A DNA stretch of 64,000 nt from Filomicrobium sp. (GTDB lineage Bacteria > Pseudomonadota > Alphaproteobacteria > Rhizobiales > Hyphomicrobiaceae). The translations under genes and the position numbers were made by a program. The first letter of the stretch is position 1. Each line of letters begins with the position of its first letter. This document shows, one piece after another, positions 33,611 to 43,059 of this stretch. Under the pieces are notes generated by a model. It saw nothing but the letters and a program-made list of their open reading frames with translations, was not told where the DNA came from and made no database searches. Where the stretch lies: contig CP051234.1 in NCBI GenBank assembly GCA_017792465.1, positions 870,606-934,605 of the forward strand. Direction: 5' to 3'.

Positions 33611-36600
33611 ATGAATTTGTTCGGGGTCTTGTCAAAACGCACTGCGGGCGGCGCTATCGGGATAGCGTTCGCGACCATCTTATTCGCCAGTGGCGCGAGG
33701 GCTTCTCCGGCAACATCATTGGAAGCGCGCATTGACGCGCTGGAAAGATCTGCCAGCAATCTGGACTATGTTTGGACGCTTGTGGCTGCGTCGCTGGTCC
33801 TCTTGATGCAAGCTGGATTTCTCCTGCAAGAAGCAGGACTTGTTCGATCGAAGAACGCGATCAGCGTTGCCCAGAAGAACCTTCTAGATTTTGCCGTTTC
33901 AGTCGTCGTCTTTGCGGCCGTCGGTTTCATGCTGGCATTTGGCAAAGAGTCTTTTGGCTTTCTTTTTGCCTTCGACGCGAATTTCTTCTTCCTTTCAGAA
34001 CTTACGCCGTGGGAATATGCATTCTTTGTTTTCCAGGTCATGTTCTGCGGCACAGCGGCGACGATTATCTCCGGGGCCGTCGCCGAGCGCATGAAGCTTT
34101 CGGCTTACCTGTTATGTACGGCTCTGACGGCGGGCATCATTTATCCGATGTTTGCCCATTGGGCTTGGGGAGCGGCCTTAGCCGAAAACGAAACGGCTTT
34201 CCTGTCTAACTGGGGCTTCGTCGATTTTGCTGGATCGACCGTCGTCCATTCGACTGGAGCATGGATTGCTCTGGCAGCCTGTCTGATTATCGGGCCGCGC
34301 GTTGGCAAGTTCGACGAGAACGGCAAACCGGTTCGTATCCAGGGACACAACATGGTGCTCGCATCCTGCGGCGCGTTGTTGCTTCTTGTCGGCTGGATCG
34401 GCTTTAACGGCGGCTCCACAACTCAAGCGAATACCGACATCGCCAAGATTATCGCGAACACGGTGCTGGCAGCGGGAACCGGTGCGTCGGCAGCCTATAT
34501 CCTCTGCGTGTGGTTGGACGGCGGTCGCGTCCTGCCAGAAAAAACGATTACGGGAATGATCGGCGGCCTTGTCGCGATCACGGCAGGCTGTCACGCTTTA
34601 GAGCCGCACGGCGCGATTATTATCGGCGCTGTTGGTGGCGCGGTGGCTGTGTTCGGCAACTGGTGGCTCGAAAGGTATCTGAAAATCGATGACCCGATCG
34701 GCGCCATCGGTGCGCATGGATTTGCCGGCGTTGCTGGCACGGTCGGACTGGCGCTACTCGCCCCTCTTGCAAACCTTCCGGCGGGAAGCCGTTACGATCA
34801 ACTCGTTATTCAGCTTAGCGGCGTTGGCATAAATTTCGTCTGGGGTTTTGGTCTGGGCATCGTCTTTTTCTATGGTCTCAGCCGGATCTATTCCGTCAGG
34901 ATCGGCGGCAGTGACGAAGCCCAGGGCTTGAATTGCGCCGAACACGGCACGCTCATGGGCGTCGGCCATGTTGAAAACGCACTTTCGGATCTGGTCACCG
35001 GTTCAGCCGATCTGGATATGCGCCTGCCGGTGAAGTCAGGAGATGAAGCCGAGCGGCTTACGCGGCTCTTCAACGACCTGATGGACAATATCCAGGCGGA
35101 AGAATATTCAAAAATCAAGGAAGCCGATGCGCGTCGCTCTGCCGAAGAAGCAGAGCGCCTGTCGGCCCTTGCGAATAGCGCGTTTGAAGCGATCATCATT
35201 TCTATCGATGGCCGTATTATCGATTGCAACATTGCTTTCGAAGAGATGATCGGCCTATCGCTTTCAGAGCTTGAGGGGCGGGCGCTCATCAGTCTGTTCC
35301 AGGAAGATGAGAACAGCCAGCTATCGACGCACTTCGCGGAACTGCGGCCGCCTCTCCTGGAAACGGCACTTCTCGATCAAGCCGGAACGGCTATCCCGAT
35401 CGAGTTGCGCGGGCGAGAGATTGTTTTCCGCAACCAGAAAACGCGGGTCACGGCGATTAGCGATTTGCGCGAGCGCAAACTTGCCGATGAACGCATTCGT
35501 TATCTTGCCAATCACGATTCGCTGACCGGTCTTCCCAATCGGACGGTGTTTCAGGAGCGCCTGGCACAAGCGGTTGCAAAATCCAAAGGCACGAGAACCA
35601 CGACGGCCGTCTTTTTGGTCGACCTGGACCGGTTCAAGGATGTCAACGACCTTTATGGACATCCCGCCGGCGACACGGTCATCCGAACGGCATCGGAGCG
35701 TCTACACGCATCCGTTCGCAAGACCGACACCGTAGCGCGGCTTGGTGGCGATGAATTCGCCATCATCCAGAGCGGAATTCTATTCCGAACTCATGCCGAA
35801 GATTTGGCGCATCGCGTCATTGCCGCGCTCGCCGAACCGATCGATCTGGGCGATGGCACCTCGATCCGTACTGGTGGAAGCGTCGGCATTGCCTTGTGTC
35901 CGAGCCACACCGAAGATGCCGACGAACTCGTCAACAAGGCTGACACTGCGCTATACCGGGCGAAAGACAACGGGCGGAACACCTATTGCTTCTTTGAAGA
36001 TGGGATGGATGTCGCTTTGAAAATCCGCCGCAATACAGAAGCGGCTTTGGAACGCGCCATCGAGGAAGAGCAGTTCGAACTTTGGTTCCAGCCCTTTGTC
36101 GAGCTTAAGACAGGCACAGTGACCGGCCACGAGGCCTTGCTGCGTTGGCGCTCGCCTGACAAAGGCCTGATCCCGCCTCAGGACTTCATTCCGATCGCCG
36201 AGGAGTCTGGCAAAATTATCCGGATCGGTGACTGGGCTCTTCGCAAGAGCTGTGAAATCGCCAAGGCAAACGAGGCGATCAAGCAAGTCAGCGTCAATGT
36301 GAGCCCGATACAATTCCGCGACAAATCTTTCGTCGAGGGCGTGCAAAACATCCTCAAGGAAACGGGGTTGGAACCCAATCGCCTTGAACTTGAGATCACA
36401 GAAAACGTCCTCATCCAGCAGGACGATGTCCGCGCGCTCGCCATGCTGCGCTGCTTAAAGGAATTTGGCATCCGTATAGCGCTTGACGACTTCGGGACGG
36501 GCTATTCGTCCTTGAGTTACCTCAGCCGTTTCCCGTTCGACAAAATCAAGATCGACAAATCGTTCGTTCAAAAACTTTCAGATGGCGAAGGCGCTGCAGA

Positions 36601-36901
36601 GATCATCCAGACGATCGTCCGCCTGGGGCGCACGTTCGATATGCAGGTCATCGGAGAAGGCGTTGAACAAGCTGAAGACGTTCGCTTCCTGCAACACGAA
36701 GGTTGCGACGCCGTGCAAGGCTACTTCTTTGCCAAGCCCGCGCCCTTGGCCGAACTTTGCCTGACGAACCCGAGCCCGTTCGCTGAAAAACTCGCGGCCG
36801 TTCGCGAGATAGAGGTGGATGCCCTAGTTGAAAAACTTGCTCAGGCCGAAACTGCGTTGCGGAAAGCCGATCAAGAGGCCAAGGCCAATAAAGTCGCGTA
36901 A
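33611..36901 (+). CDS. Ammonium-channel-HAMP-PAS-GGDEF-EAL fusion
   Basis: 1096 residues. After a signal-like leader (cut near GARA-SPAT) residues about 50-440 are a full Amt channel with the conserved D205, twin histidines H213 and H369 and GWIGFNGGST. About 445-510 resemble a HAMP linker, about 520-625 a PAS domain, about 640-800 a GGDEF domain with intact RLGGDEFA, and about 815-1065 an EAL domain with intact HEALLRW and DDFGTGYSS. Both cyclase and phosphodiesterase sites look complete. The protein should couple ammonium passage or binding to cyclic-di-GMP level. No glnK gene lies beside it, unlike ordinary amtB. A GTG one codon upstream is an alternative start. Confidence 0.93.
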   Translation: MNLFGVLSKRTAGGAIGIAFATILFASGARASPATSLEARIDALERSASNLDYVWTLVAASLVLLMQAGFLLQEAGLVRSKNAISVAQKNLLDFAVSVVVFAAVGFMLAFGKESFGFLFAFDANFFFLSELTPWEYAFFVFQVMFCGTAATIISGAVAERMKLSAYLLCTALTAGIIYPMFAHWAWGAALAENETAFLSNWGFVDFAGSTVVHSTGAWIALAACLIIGPRVGKFDENGKPVRIQGHNMVLASCGALLLLVGWIGFNGGSTTQANTDIAKIIANTVLAAGTGASAAYILCVWLDGGRVLPEKTITGMIGGLVAITAGCHALEPHGAIIIGAVGGAVAVFGNWWLERYLKIDDPIGAIGAHGFAGVAGTVGLALLAPLANLPAGSRYDQLVIQLSGVGINFVWGFGLGIVFFYGLSRIYSVRIGGSDEAQGLNCAEHGTLMGVGHVENALSDLVTGSADLDMRLPVKSGDEAERLTRLFNDLMDNIQAEEYSKIKEADARRSAEEAERLSALANSAFEAIIISIDGRIIDCNIAFEEMIGLSLSELEGRALISLFQEDENSQLSTHFAELRPPLLETALLDQAGTAIPIELRGREIVFRNQKTRVTAISDLRERKLADERIRYLANHDSLTGLPNRTVFQERLAQAVAKSKGTRTTTAVFLVDLDRFKDVNDLYGHPAGDTVIRTASERLHASVRKTDTVARLGGDEFAIIQSGILFRTHAEDLAHRVIAALAEPIDLGDGTSIRTGGSVGIALCPSHTEDADELVNKADTALYRAKDNGRNTYCFFEDGMDVALKIRRNTEAALERAIEEEQFELWFQPFVELKTGTVTGHEALLRWRSPDKGLIPPQDFIPIAEESGKIIRIGDWALRKSCEIAKANEAIKQVSVNVSPIQFRDKSFVEGVQNILKETGLEPNRLELEITENVLIQQDDVRALAMLRCLKEFGIRIALDDFGTGYSSLSYLSRFPFDKIKIDKSFVQKLSDGEGAAEIIQTIVRLGRTFDMQVIGEGVEQAEDVRFLQHEGCDAVQGYFFAKPAPLAELCLTNPSPFAEKLAAVREIEVDALVEKLAQAETALRKADQEAKANKVA

Positions 36902-36934
36902 GCGCTGCGCAGAATTCAAACTCTGCACAGCGCT
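36901..36934. terminator. Hairpin between convergent genes
   Basis: Near-perfect inverted repeat AGCGCTGCGCAGA/TCTGCACAGCGCT (12 of 13 pairs) with an 8-base loop, starting at the last base of the Amt-fusion stop. No U-run follows, so it may act with Rho or protect 3' ends in both directions. Confidence 0.6.
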
Positions 36935-36967
36935 CTGATAACATGATTTGGATTGGGCCGGTTTGGC

Positions 36968-37375
36968 CTATTTCTTGGTCTCGGCAGGTTTCGCGCCGCC
37001 GTCGAGATAACTGATGATCGCGCTTCTGACATCGGCGTCATCAATACCGGAGTAGGGCTTCATGTTGTTGCCGGGCACCACGCTTTCCGGCGCGGCGATG
37101 AATGCGTCCAGCTTGTCCCTGGTCCACGAAAAGTCCGCACTGGCAAGCGATGACGAGTAGTTGTAACCCTCAGCTTGAGCGACCTTGCGTCCGACGATCT
37201 GGTGAAGGTTCGGCCCGAGCCGGTTGTCGGCCGCGTCAGTGCTATGACAGGTCCGGCAATTGTTGTTGAACGCCAGCTGCCCTTCGGGATCATCGGCAGC
37301 GATTGATGGGCCCGATGCGACGAGCGAAGCGACAACGACGGCTATAGATTTCAATGCAAATTGACAGTGTTTCAT
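36968..37375 (-). CDS. Soluble class I cytochrome c
   Basis: 135 residues with a cleavable signal (VVVASLVASGPSIAA). One heme site, CRTCH, near residue 40, and a distal Met in NNMKPYSGI; LGPNLHQIVGRKVAQAEGYNYS is typical of small mitochondrial-type cytochromes c (c2/c550 group). It is a periplasmic mobile electron carrier. It stands alone, convergent with the Amt fusion, so no specific partner is implied, although it could exchange electrons with the multiheme block. Confidence 0.93.
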   Translation of the reverse strand: MKHCQFALKSIAVVVASLVASGPSIAADDPEGQLAFNNNCRTCHSTDAADNRLGPNLHQIVGRKVAQAEGYNYSSSLASADFSWTRDKLDAFIAAPESVVPGNNMKPYSGIDDADVRSAIISYLDGGAKPAETKK

Positions 37376-37672
37376 GGAAACCTCTTATTTCGATTTCCAC
37401 GTTGAACGCCGGGCCTCTTCGAAGCGTTCCATAGTGCGACGTCGGTGCGGATTCTCCGTCGACCATTAGCTTCCCTGAGCGAGTTCGGCGCGATTTCGCG
37501 AATGCGAGCAAAGCTGTTTTCAGCCATTCGTGAAAGAGCCTCAGGCGGCGGAATCCGCACGATCCGGGCAGCTTTTCATCTCCTGCAGCACTCCAAAGCC
37601 CGGTCAATCGGAACAAATGCGACTTTTCCGAATTGTTTAAGACACAATGTCGACAAAAAGTGGATCCGGAAC

Positions 37673-39139
37673 ATGACAACGAGTACGGGGCGCGCGCGAA
37701 CAGGTGTCGTAGGACTAGACGATGTTTTGAATGGGGGCCTTCCCACAGGTCGTTTCTACCTTGTGAGGGGCGCAGCTGGGACAGGTAAGACGACCTTGGG
37801 TCTTCAATTTCTGTTGGAGGGCGTCAAGGCGAACGAACCAGTCCTCTACGTTTCATTGTCGCAGACTGAAGAAGAACTCATTCAGATCGCGCACTCGCAC
37901 GGCTGGTCGTTGGATAATGTCCATATCCAGTCCTTGAGCACGGGTGACGATTTACCGAAATTGTCCGAGCAAACCATCTTTCTTTCCGCCGATCTCAGAT
38001 TGGATAAAACCCGCGACGCTATTCAGCGGAACATCGACGAACTCAAGCCCAAACGTATCGTTTATGACAGTCTTTTGGAAATCCGGCTGCTTGCCTCAGA
38101 TAGCCAGAAATTCCGGCGGGAAATACTGGGCTTCAAATCGTTTTTGAACAACGCGAATATCACGACGCTGTTGCTGGATACCGAGCATCGCGGCGAGCAC
38201 GACCGATCCGAAGACCAGCTCGAAAACATTGCGCACGGCATCATCCGGCTGGAGAAGAAGCTGCCCAGCTATGGATTTGCGGCTCGCAGGCTGGAAATCA
38301 AGAAACTCAGGGGCTCTCCGATCCGCGACGGCTACCATGACATTTCCATACGGCAGGGTGAAGGGGTCGTCGTGTATCCCCGGGTTCTCCCGAACTTGCA
38401 GCCTGATATCAGCGAAGATAATGGGTTGATCAAGTGCAACATCACCGAACTCGATGACATGCTTGGTGGCGGCCTCGACGAGGGGACCACGGCGATCGTT
38501 ATGGGGCAATCGGGCACCGGCAAGTCAACGATGGCGTCGCTTTATGCCCACGCAGCTCTGGCGCGGGGTGAGCACGTCGCGATGTTCTTGTTTGAGGAGC
38601 GGGTTGAAACGTTCTTTCGCCGAAGCGAAGGGCTGGGCATCGAGCTGCGCGAACCTTTCGAGCAGGGGCGTTTGCATTTGCGCGACTTCAACCCGTCTGA
38701 AGTTTCGCCGGGAGAATTCTCGCAGATTGTCGTCAAGACGCTCGAAGATCATAAAGTGCGCGTCATCATGATTGACAGTCTGACCGGCTATTTGAGCGCG
38801 TTGCCGAATAGCGAACAGGCCGTCGTGCAGATGCATACCGTTCTGAAGTACGCAGCGCGCAAGGGGGCATTGAGCCTGCTTATCGTTGCCCAGCATGGTT
38901 TGCTGGGGCAGGGTGAACATAGCGGTAGTTTGGACGTCAGCTATCTTGGAGATAGCGTGCTCTGGCTGCGGATGTATGAATGGCCAGGGGTGATCCGGCG
39001 GACGATCACGGCCGTTAAAAAGCGGCACGGTCCGCATGATCTTGACGTCCATGAATTCAGCATTGGGCCTGAAGGCGTCGAGGTCCATCCGTTCAATCCG
39101 CCGCCGCCGGGCATGCCCGGGCCTCTCCCTGCAAATTGA
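37673..39139 (+). CDS. KaiC-like dual RecA-fold ATPase
   Basis: 488 residues with two KaiC-type domains. Walker A motifs are GAAGTGKTT (33-41) and GQSGTGKST (278-286); Walker B aspartates lie in RIVYDSL and VIMIDSLTGY (D368). The catalytic Glu pair of clock KaiC is present in the second domain (FEER, E308-E309) but replaced by SQ in the first. At the autophosphorylation site the sequence reads DVSYLGDS, keeping the Ser (S423) but with Tyr in place of Thr. No kaiB is adjacent. ATG at 37673 is chosen over a longer frame because the Walker domain begins right after it. The HWE kinase starts within 12 bp downstream, so the three genes to 40646 form a signalling unit. Confidence 0.9.
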   Translation: MTTSTGRARTGVVGLDDVLNGGLPTGRFYLVRGAAGTGKTTLGLQFLLEGVKANEPVLYVSLSQTEEELIQIAHSHGWSLDNVHIQSLSTGDDLPKLSEQTIFLSADLRLDKTRDAIQRNIDELKPKRIVYDSLLEIRLLASDSQKFRREILGFKSFLNNANITTLLLDTEHRGEHDRSEDQLENIAHGIIRLEKKLPSYGFAARRLEIKKLRGSPIRDGYHDISIRQGEGVVVYPRVLPNLQPDISEDNGLIKCNITELDDMLGGGLDEGTTAIVMGQSGTGKSTMASLYAHAALARGEHVAMFLFEERVETFFRRSEGLGIELREPFEQGRLHLRDFNPSEVSPGEFSQIVVKTLEDHKVRVIMIDSLTGYLSALPNSEQAVVQMHTVLKYAARKGALSLLIVAQHGLLGQGEHSGSLDVSYLGDSVLWLRMYEWPGVIRRTITAVKKRHGPHDLDVHEFSIGPEGVEVHPFNPPPPGMPGPLPAN

Positions 39140-39150
39140 AGCCATGGAGA

Positions 39151-40173
39151 ATGACAGATCATCCACATAAGAAGATCCAGCTTCACTTATGCGCACCGTA
39201 CCGTGAAGACCTCACGATATTGCACTCCGCCAGTAGCGAATTGATCGCAACTGGCTCCAATTCCGACACGGAATATGAAGTCAGGACCGATCAGGACTTC
39301 GGCCATCACTCGGTTCTTGTCTGCACCCAAGAAGGCCTTTCAAAAGATTTGATTTCAAAACTTGAAGCGACCGTCGCCACTCAGCCTTCATGGTCGCAAA
39401 TGCCCGTTTTGCTTATTCTCGATCAGCTCCTGGAAGAGCGTGACATACTGGAAGTGATTGGAAGCTTCGCAGCCGAACTCCAACTGACCGTGCTGCACCG
39501 CCCTGTGCGTCCCCTGGAGTTTAAAACGGCATTGGCGGCCGTCATGGATGCAAGATTCCGCCAACTCCAAATCAAGTCGTTTATCGCGCAACAGGAAGAA
39601 CTGAATAATGAACTCAATCACCGAATAAAGAATACTTTGGCGTCCGTCATTGCGCTTTTCAATGTATCGCTTCGACAATCTTCCGATCTATCCGATTTCC
39701 AGCAGCGTTTCAGTGATCGGCTGACCGCATTGAACGCAATCCAGGATCTCCTGCGGGATTCCGACAATGCAACGCGGTCCATCAAGGATATGGCGTCCGC
39801 AGTGTTCGCGCCTTACCTCACATCGAGCAGCGAGCGCATTTCCATAGACGGCGGGTCAGAAACCCTTTCCAGACAGCCTGCGCAATCCGTGGCGCTCATG
39901 TTTAACGAGCTCGCGACCAACGCTTCGAAATACGGCGCGCTCAGTGTTCCTAACGGTAAAGTCGCAATCACCGTGAAGAGCGACACCGAATTCACAAAGA
40001 TCTATTGGCGGGAAATCGATGGCCCGCTCGTAACGCCTCCCACCAAGAAAAGTTATGGGACCAGATTTATCGAGGCGACGTGCAGAGGTCTTAGAGGCGA
40101 AGCCAAATTCGATTATGCGGAAACAGGGCTAATCTGCGAAATGTCGCTCAGCTTAGCGGCGATCGACGCCTAA
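39151..40173 (+). CDS. HWE/HisKA_2-type sensor histidine kinase
   Basis: 340 residues, cytoplasmic. Residues about 10-130 resemble a receiver-like domain without a clear phospho-Asp pocket (PVLLILDQLLEERDILEVIG). The kinase core has its phospho-His in ELNHRIKNTLASVIALF, N-box in MFNELATNASKYGALS and a WRE (WxE) motif in KIYWREIDGP, identifying the HWE group. It begins 11 bp after the KaiC-like gene; a TTG at 39136 would overlap that stop. A receiver gene follows. Histidine kinases next to kaiC-like genes are common in alphaproteobacteria, so it likely reads out the ATPase state. Confidence 0.88.
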   Translation: MTDHPHKKIQLHLCAPYREDLTILHSASSELIATGSNSDTEYEVRTDQDFGHHSVLVCTQEGLSKDLISKLEATVATQPSWSQMPVLLILDQLLEERDILEVIGSFAAELQLTVLHRPVRPLEFKTALAAVMDARFRQLQIKSFIAQQEELNNELNHRIKNTLASVIALFNVSLRQSSDLSDFQQRFSDRLTALNAIQDLLRDSDNATRSIKDMASAVFAPYLTSSSERISIDGGSETLSRQPAQSVALMFNELATNASKYGALSVPNGKVAITVKSDTEFTKIYWREIDGPLVTPPTKKSYGTRFIEATCRGLRGEAKFDYAETGLICEMSLSLAAIDA

Positions 40174-40238
40174 ACACTGGAACAGCACAAGGCTCGATCG
40201 CGTTAGCGCTAGGTAGTCTGACAAGAGAATTGAAATCG

Positions 40239-40646
40239 ATGATAGTCCTGGTGGTTGAAGACAATGCAATTTTGGCTATGGCAATCCTAGATGAGCTGGA
40301 GTCGGCTGGGCACACAGTTATCGGCCCTGCCTGGTCTGCTTCGGAGGCTCGCACGCTTCTATTGGCCAATGATATCGAGATGGCTCTGATCGATATTGAT
40401 TTGCAGGACGGCCGCACAGGTGGCGATCTGGCGAAAGAAATTAAGTATTCTCATGCGTGCCCGGTGATATTCACGACCGGTCAGCAGCACATGGCTGAAG
40501 CGTGGCGGGACTACGCGTTTGGATGTTTGGAAAAACCATTTGATCCAAAGATCGTGACGACCACCATCAACGCGTTCGAGCAGAACGCGGAAGGGCATAA
40601 GATCGATTGGCCCTATCAATTCATTCAATATGCCAACAATCGCTAA
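40239..40646 (+). CDS. Single-domain response regulator
   Basis: 135-residue receiver with acidic pair ED (VVEDNA), phospho-Asp in ALIDIDLQDG, Thr in VIFTTGQQ and Lys in CLEKPFD. No output domain. It follows the HWE kinase by 65 bp and is very likely its partner. A TTG at 40230 could add three residues. Confidence 0.88.
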   Translation: MIVLVVEDNAILAMAILDELESAGHTVIGPAWSASEARTLLLANDIEMALIDIDLQDGRTGGDLAKEIKYSHACPVIFTTGQQHMAEAWRDYAFGCLEKPFDPKIVTTTINAFEQNAEGHKIDWPYQFIQYANNR

Positions 40647-40706
40647 CGATCAGCCGTGTCAAAGGATTGGACCAAATAGTTTTCCGAGCCAGTTCATCGG
40701 TGCAAG

Positions 40707-40732
40707 GGAACTTTGTTTCGCCGGAATTGGTT
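40707..40732 (+). promoter_or_regulatory. Possible EcfG-type promoter before mscS-like gene
   Basis: GGAAC (40707-40711), 17 bases, then GGTT (40729-40732); this differs from the GGAAC-N16/17-CGTT general-stress consensus by one base. The gene starts 84 bp downstream. Confidence 0.3.
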
Positions 40733-40816
40733 CAATATTTTTGACGACCCGGCTGGAATGTCAATTCCGCCCGACGCTATCTCATCCCCTGTTGCCTTCA
40801 CCTACGAGGCCCGCAA

Positions 40817-41710
40817 ATGCTTCCTGAGGTCGAAATCGAGCCCCTGGCGATACTCCGAGAGCGCTTCGAAGAAGGGTTACGAAGCGCGATCGAGTTGAGC
40901 CCAAACCTCTTGGCTGCGTTGTGCTTTCTGGCTTTCACTTGGGCGGTTGCAGCAATTGCCAAGCTATCGGTCGGTAAAATTCTTAAATACAGGCGCGCCC
41001 GCCCGGCGCTTCTGGATGCTGTCAAGACGATTGTCGCGGTGATCGTTTGGTCGATCGGCATCCTTTTGGCCGCGACCATCGCTTTGCCTGGATTGTCGCC
41101 ATCTGAAGCCTTGGCCGGGATCGGTATCGGCTCGATTGCCATTGGCCTTGCGTTTCGAGATATCTTCGAGAATTTCTTGGCAGGCTTGCTTATCCTTCTG
41201 CGCAAGCCCATGCGCATTGGCGATTATGTCATCTGTGAAGATGTCGAGGGGCACGTCGAGCGCATCACTATTCGCGACACCTACCTGCGCCGCACAGACG
41301 GTGTGCTGGTCATGGTGCCGAATGCGTTCATCTATAAACACCCCGTAGAGGTGCTCACCGACAGAACGCTGCGTCGACAGGAGATTATAGTCGGTGTCGC
41401 CTACGGCGAAAACGTCGATGAAGCACGCTCTGTGATCGAAGGGTCTTTGAGCAAACTCGAAACGATTGAGGACAGCCGACCTATTCAAGTTTTCGCCAAG
41501 AATTTCGGCTCCTCAAGCATTGATTTTGAAGTGGCCTGGTGGACGAAATCCGCGCCAGTCGATATCCGTCGGTCGAGGGACGAGGTCGTTGCCGCGATCA
41601 AATCGGCTTTGGACGCTGCAGGCATCGAAATTCCATTCCCATATCGCACTTTGGTTTTCAAAGACCGCGTTGGCGTCCACCTGAAGGGCAGCGAGACCGA
41701 GCAGAATTGA
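40817..41710 (+). CDS. MscS-family mechanosensitive channel
   Basis: 297 residues. Three membrane segments (about 32-50, 70-95 and 98-130) end in the pore helix GIGIGSIAIGLAFRDIFENFLAG, the MscS TM3 signature, followed by the beta domain (MRIGDYVICEDVEGHVERI, VLVMVPNAFIYKHPVEV) and C-terminal vestibule domain. Such channels open on membrane tension during hypo-osmotic shock. GAGG lies 9 bases before the ATG. It may be stress-induced, see the tentative promoter upstream. Confidence 0.93.
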   Translation: MLPEVEIEPLAILRERFEEGLRSAIELSPNLLAALCFLAFTWAVAAIAKLSVGKILKYRRARPALLDAVKTIVAVIVWSIGILLAATIALPGLSPSEALAGIGIGSIAIGLAFRDIFENFLAGLLILLRKPMRIGDYVICEDVEGHVERITIRDTYLRRTDGVLVMVPNAFIYKHPVEVLTDRTLRRQEIIVGVAYGENVDEARSVIEGSLSKLETIEDSRPIQVFAKNFGSSSIDFEVAWWTKSAPVDIRRSRDEVVAAIKSALDAAGIEIPFPYRTLVFKDRVGVHLKGSETEQN

Positions 41711-42072
41711 CCGCGCAGCCGGGCACTGGCAGCGATTCCCCGAAAGCAATTTGTCCAACGGTCATGTAAGAACCACGACTCCACAGACTGACGATGAATG
41801 TGAGCAGGGTTGCAGAGGCACAAGTCCCCTCGCTCCCGAAGGAACAGACGGCTGGCACGAAGAGCGCGGTGTTGGCTGTCACGACACCGCCCTCCATCCG
41901 CTGCATTTATTCAGCTCTATCTGAGGAAACAGAAACCTGGCCGGCCTCACAATAATGGCGCCCAACTGTTTTATGGAACTGCGGCGCGCTTCAAACTAAC
42001 ATTCAGACCGAAACACTTTACGAGGGCCAGGCCACGGTCGCTCCCAAGAAAGCAATTTCGGAGACAGCTTCA
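41711..42072. other. Intergenic region, no gene seen
   Basis: 362 bp. Open frames are shadow-like and unlike any family. GGAG at about 42060 is the ribosome site of the DUF502 gene. No promoter could be assigned. Confidence 0.45.
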
Positions 42073-42717
42073 ATGAACCGACTCTTTCGCGTTTTTCTTT
42101 CCGGCTTATTGGCTGCCCTTCCGCTTGCCTTGACCGTCTTCATTGTCGGCTGGTCTCTCACTCTCATCAACGAGTATCTTGGTCCAGGAAGTCAATTTGG
42201 GCAGTTTCTCATCTCTCTCGGGCTCGGCGTCAGCACTACGGCCTCGTACATCATAGGTCTCGTGATCATATTCGTTTTGATCTACCTGCTTGGGACGTTG
42301 ATTGAATCGCGGATTGGCGTTTGGATCGCGGCGCTATTTGATCGCTTGGTACGCCGTACGCCGCTCATATCCAATATCTATGATCTGTCCAGTCGGGTGG
42401 TCTCCGTCGTCAGCTCCAAGGACAGCGATTCCAACCTGGCAAACATGAAACCGGTCTGGTGTTTCTTTGGCGGTAAACCGGGGGCCGCCGTCCTTGCTTT
42501 GATGCCGACGTCCCGCCCCATGGTGCATGGAGACACAAACTACATAGGTGTCCTCATCCCGTCGGCCCCAGTCCCCTTCGGTGGCGCGCTCATCTATGTC
42601 CCCGAGGCTTGGGTCGAGCCGGCGCCGGGGCATCTCGATGACTTGATCAGCGTTTATGTCTCAATGGGCGTTACGCCGCCCAAGGCTCAAAGTCAGCCAT
42701 TGGAAAAGCCGCAGTGA
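42073..42717 (+). CDS. DUF502-family membrane protein
   Basis: 214 residues. Two membrane segments (about 5-30 and 55-78) precede a conserved soluble part: ESRIGVWIAALFDRLVRRTPLISNIYDLSS and GDTNYIGVLIPSAPVPFGGAL followed by VYVPEAWVEP-like text are typical of DUF502. Biochemical role is unknown. It lies upstream of the YqaE-DUF4112 stress genes but has a gap of 170 bp with a separate promoter, so it is not clearly co-transcribed. Confidence 0.9.
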   Translation: MNRLFRVFLSGLLAALPLALTVFIVGWSLTLINEYLGPGSQFGQFLISLGLGVSTTASYIIGLVIIFVLIYLLGTLIESRIGVWIAALFDRLVRRTPLISNIYDLSSRVVSVVSSKDSDSNLANMKPVWCFFGGKPGAAVLALMPTSRPMVHGDTNYIGVLIPSAPVPFGGALIYVPEAWVEPAPGHLDDLISVYVSMGVTPPKAQSQPLEKPQ

Positions 42718-42832
42718 GATAACGACCCATCCTAAAGAAAGTCCCGAACTTTCGAGCAAGGTAGGTAGCTTTGGCAACTCGCCACTTAGGGCGTTCGCGC
42801 GCCTTGGTTAGATTGAAATCCGCATAAGCCTG

Positions 42833-42857
42833 GAACTCATCTCTCTGAAAAACGTTG
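42833..42857 (+). promoter_or_regulatory. EcfG-type general stress promoter
   Basis: GGAAC (42833-42837), exactly 16 bases, then CGTT (42854-42857). This is the full consensus of the alphaproteobacterial general stress sigma factor EcfG. It is 32 bp before the YqaE start, giving a short leader, and would drive YqaE, DUF4112 and the transglutaminase-like gene. Confidence 0.7.
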
Positions 42858-42888
42858 ACTTTTGACAGTCCATCAGAGGGAGAGGAAC

Positions 42889-43059
42889 ATGGAACTTCTC
42901 ATCCTTATCATCGCGTTTTTCATACCGCCGCTCGCCGTGTTCCTCACGTGCGGCATCTGTAAGCATTTCTGGATCAATCTGCTTTTGACCATTCTGGGAT
43001 ATTTCCCAGGCGTCATTCACGCGTTCTGGTTCATCGGCAAGAGATACGCCCATGCGTAA
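42889..43059 (+). CDS. YqaE/Pmp3-family small membrane protein
   Basis: 56 residues, two membrane helices: ELLILIIAFFIPPLAVFLTCG and WINLLLTILGYFPGVIHAFW. This is the whole Pmp3 (UPF0057) signature. Family members are induced by salt, cold or general stress and alter membrane potential. ATG at 42889 follows GAGGGAGAGG; earlier codons in frame precede the ribosome site. The following gene overlaps it by 8 bp. Confidence 0.92.
   Translation: MELLILIIAFFIPPLAVFLTCGICKHFWINLLLTILGYFPGVIHAFWFIGKRYAHA

Noticed and set aside
37445-37672. N-terminal extension of the KaiC-like protein
   Set aside because: No similarity before the ATG at 37673, and the first KaiC domain begins right after it.
42737-42753. 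GAAAGT/ACTTTC hairpin after the DUF502 gene
   Set aside because: Short stem with no U-run; too weak to call a terminator.
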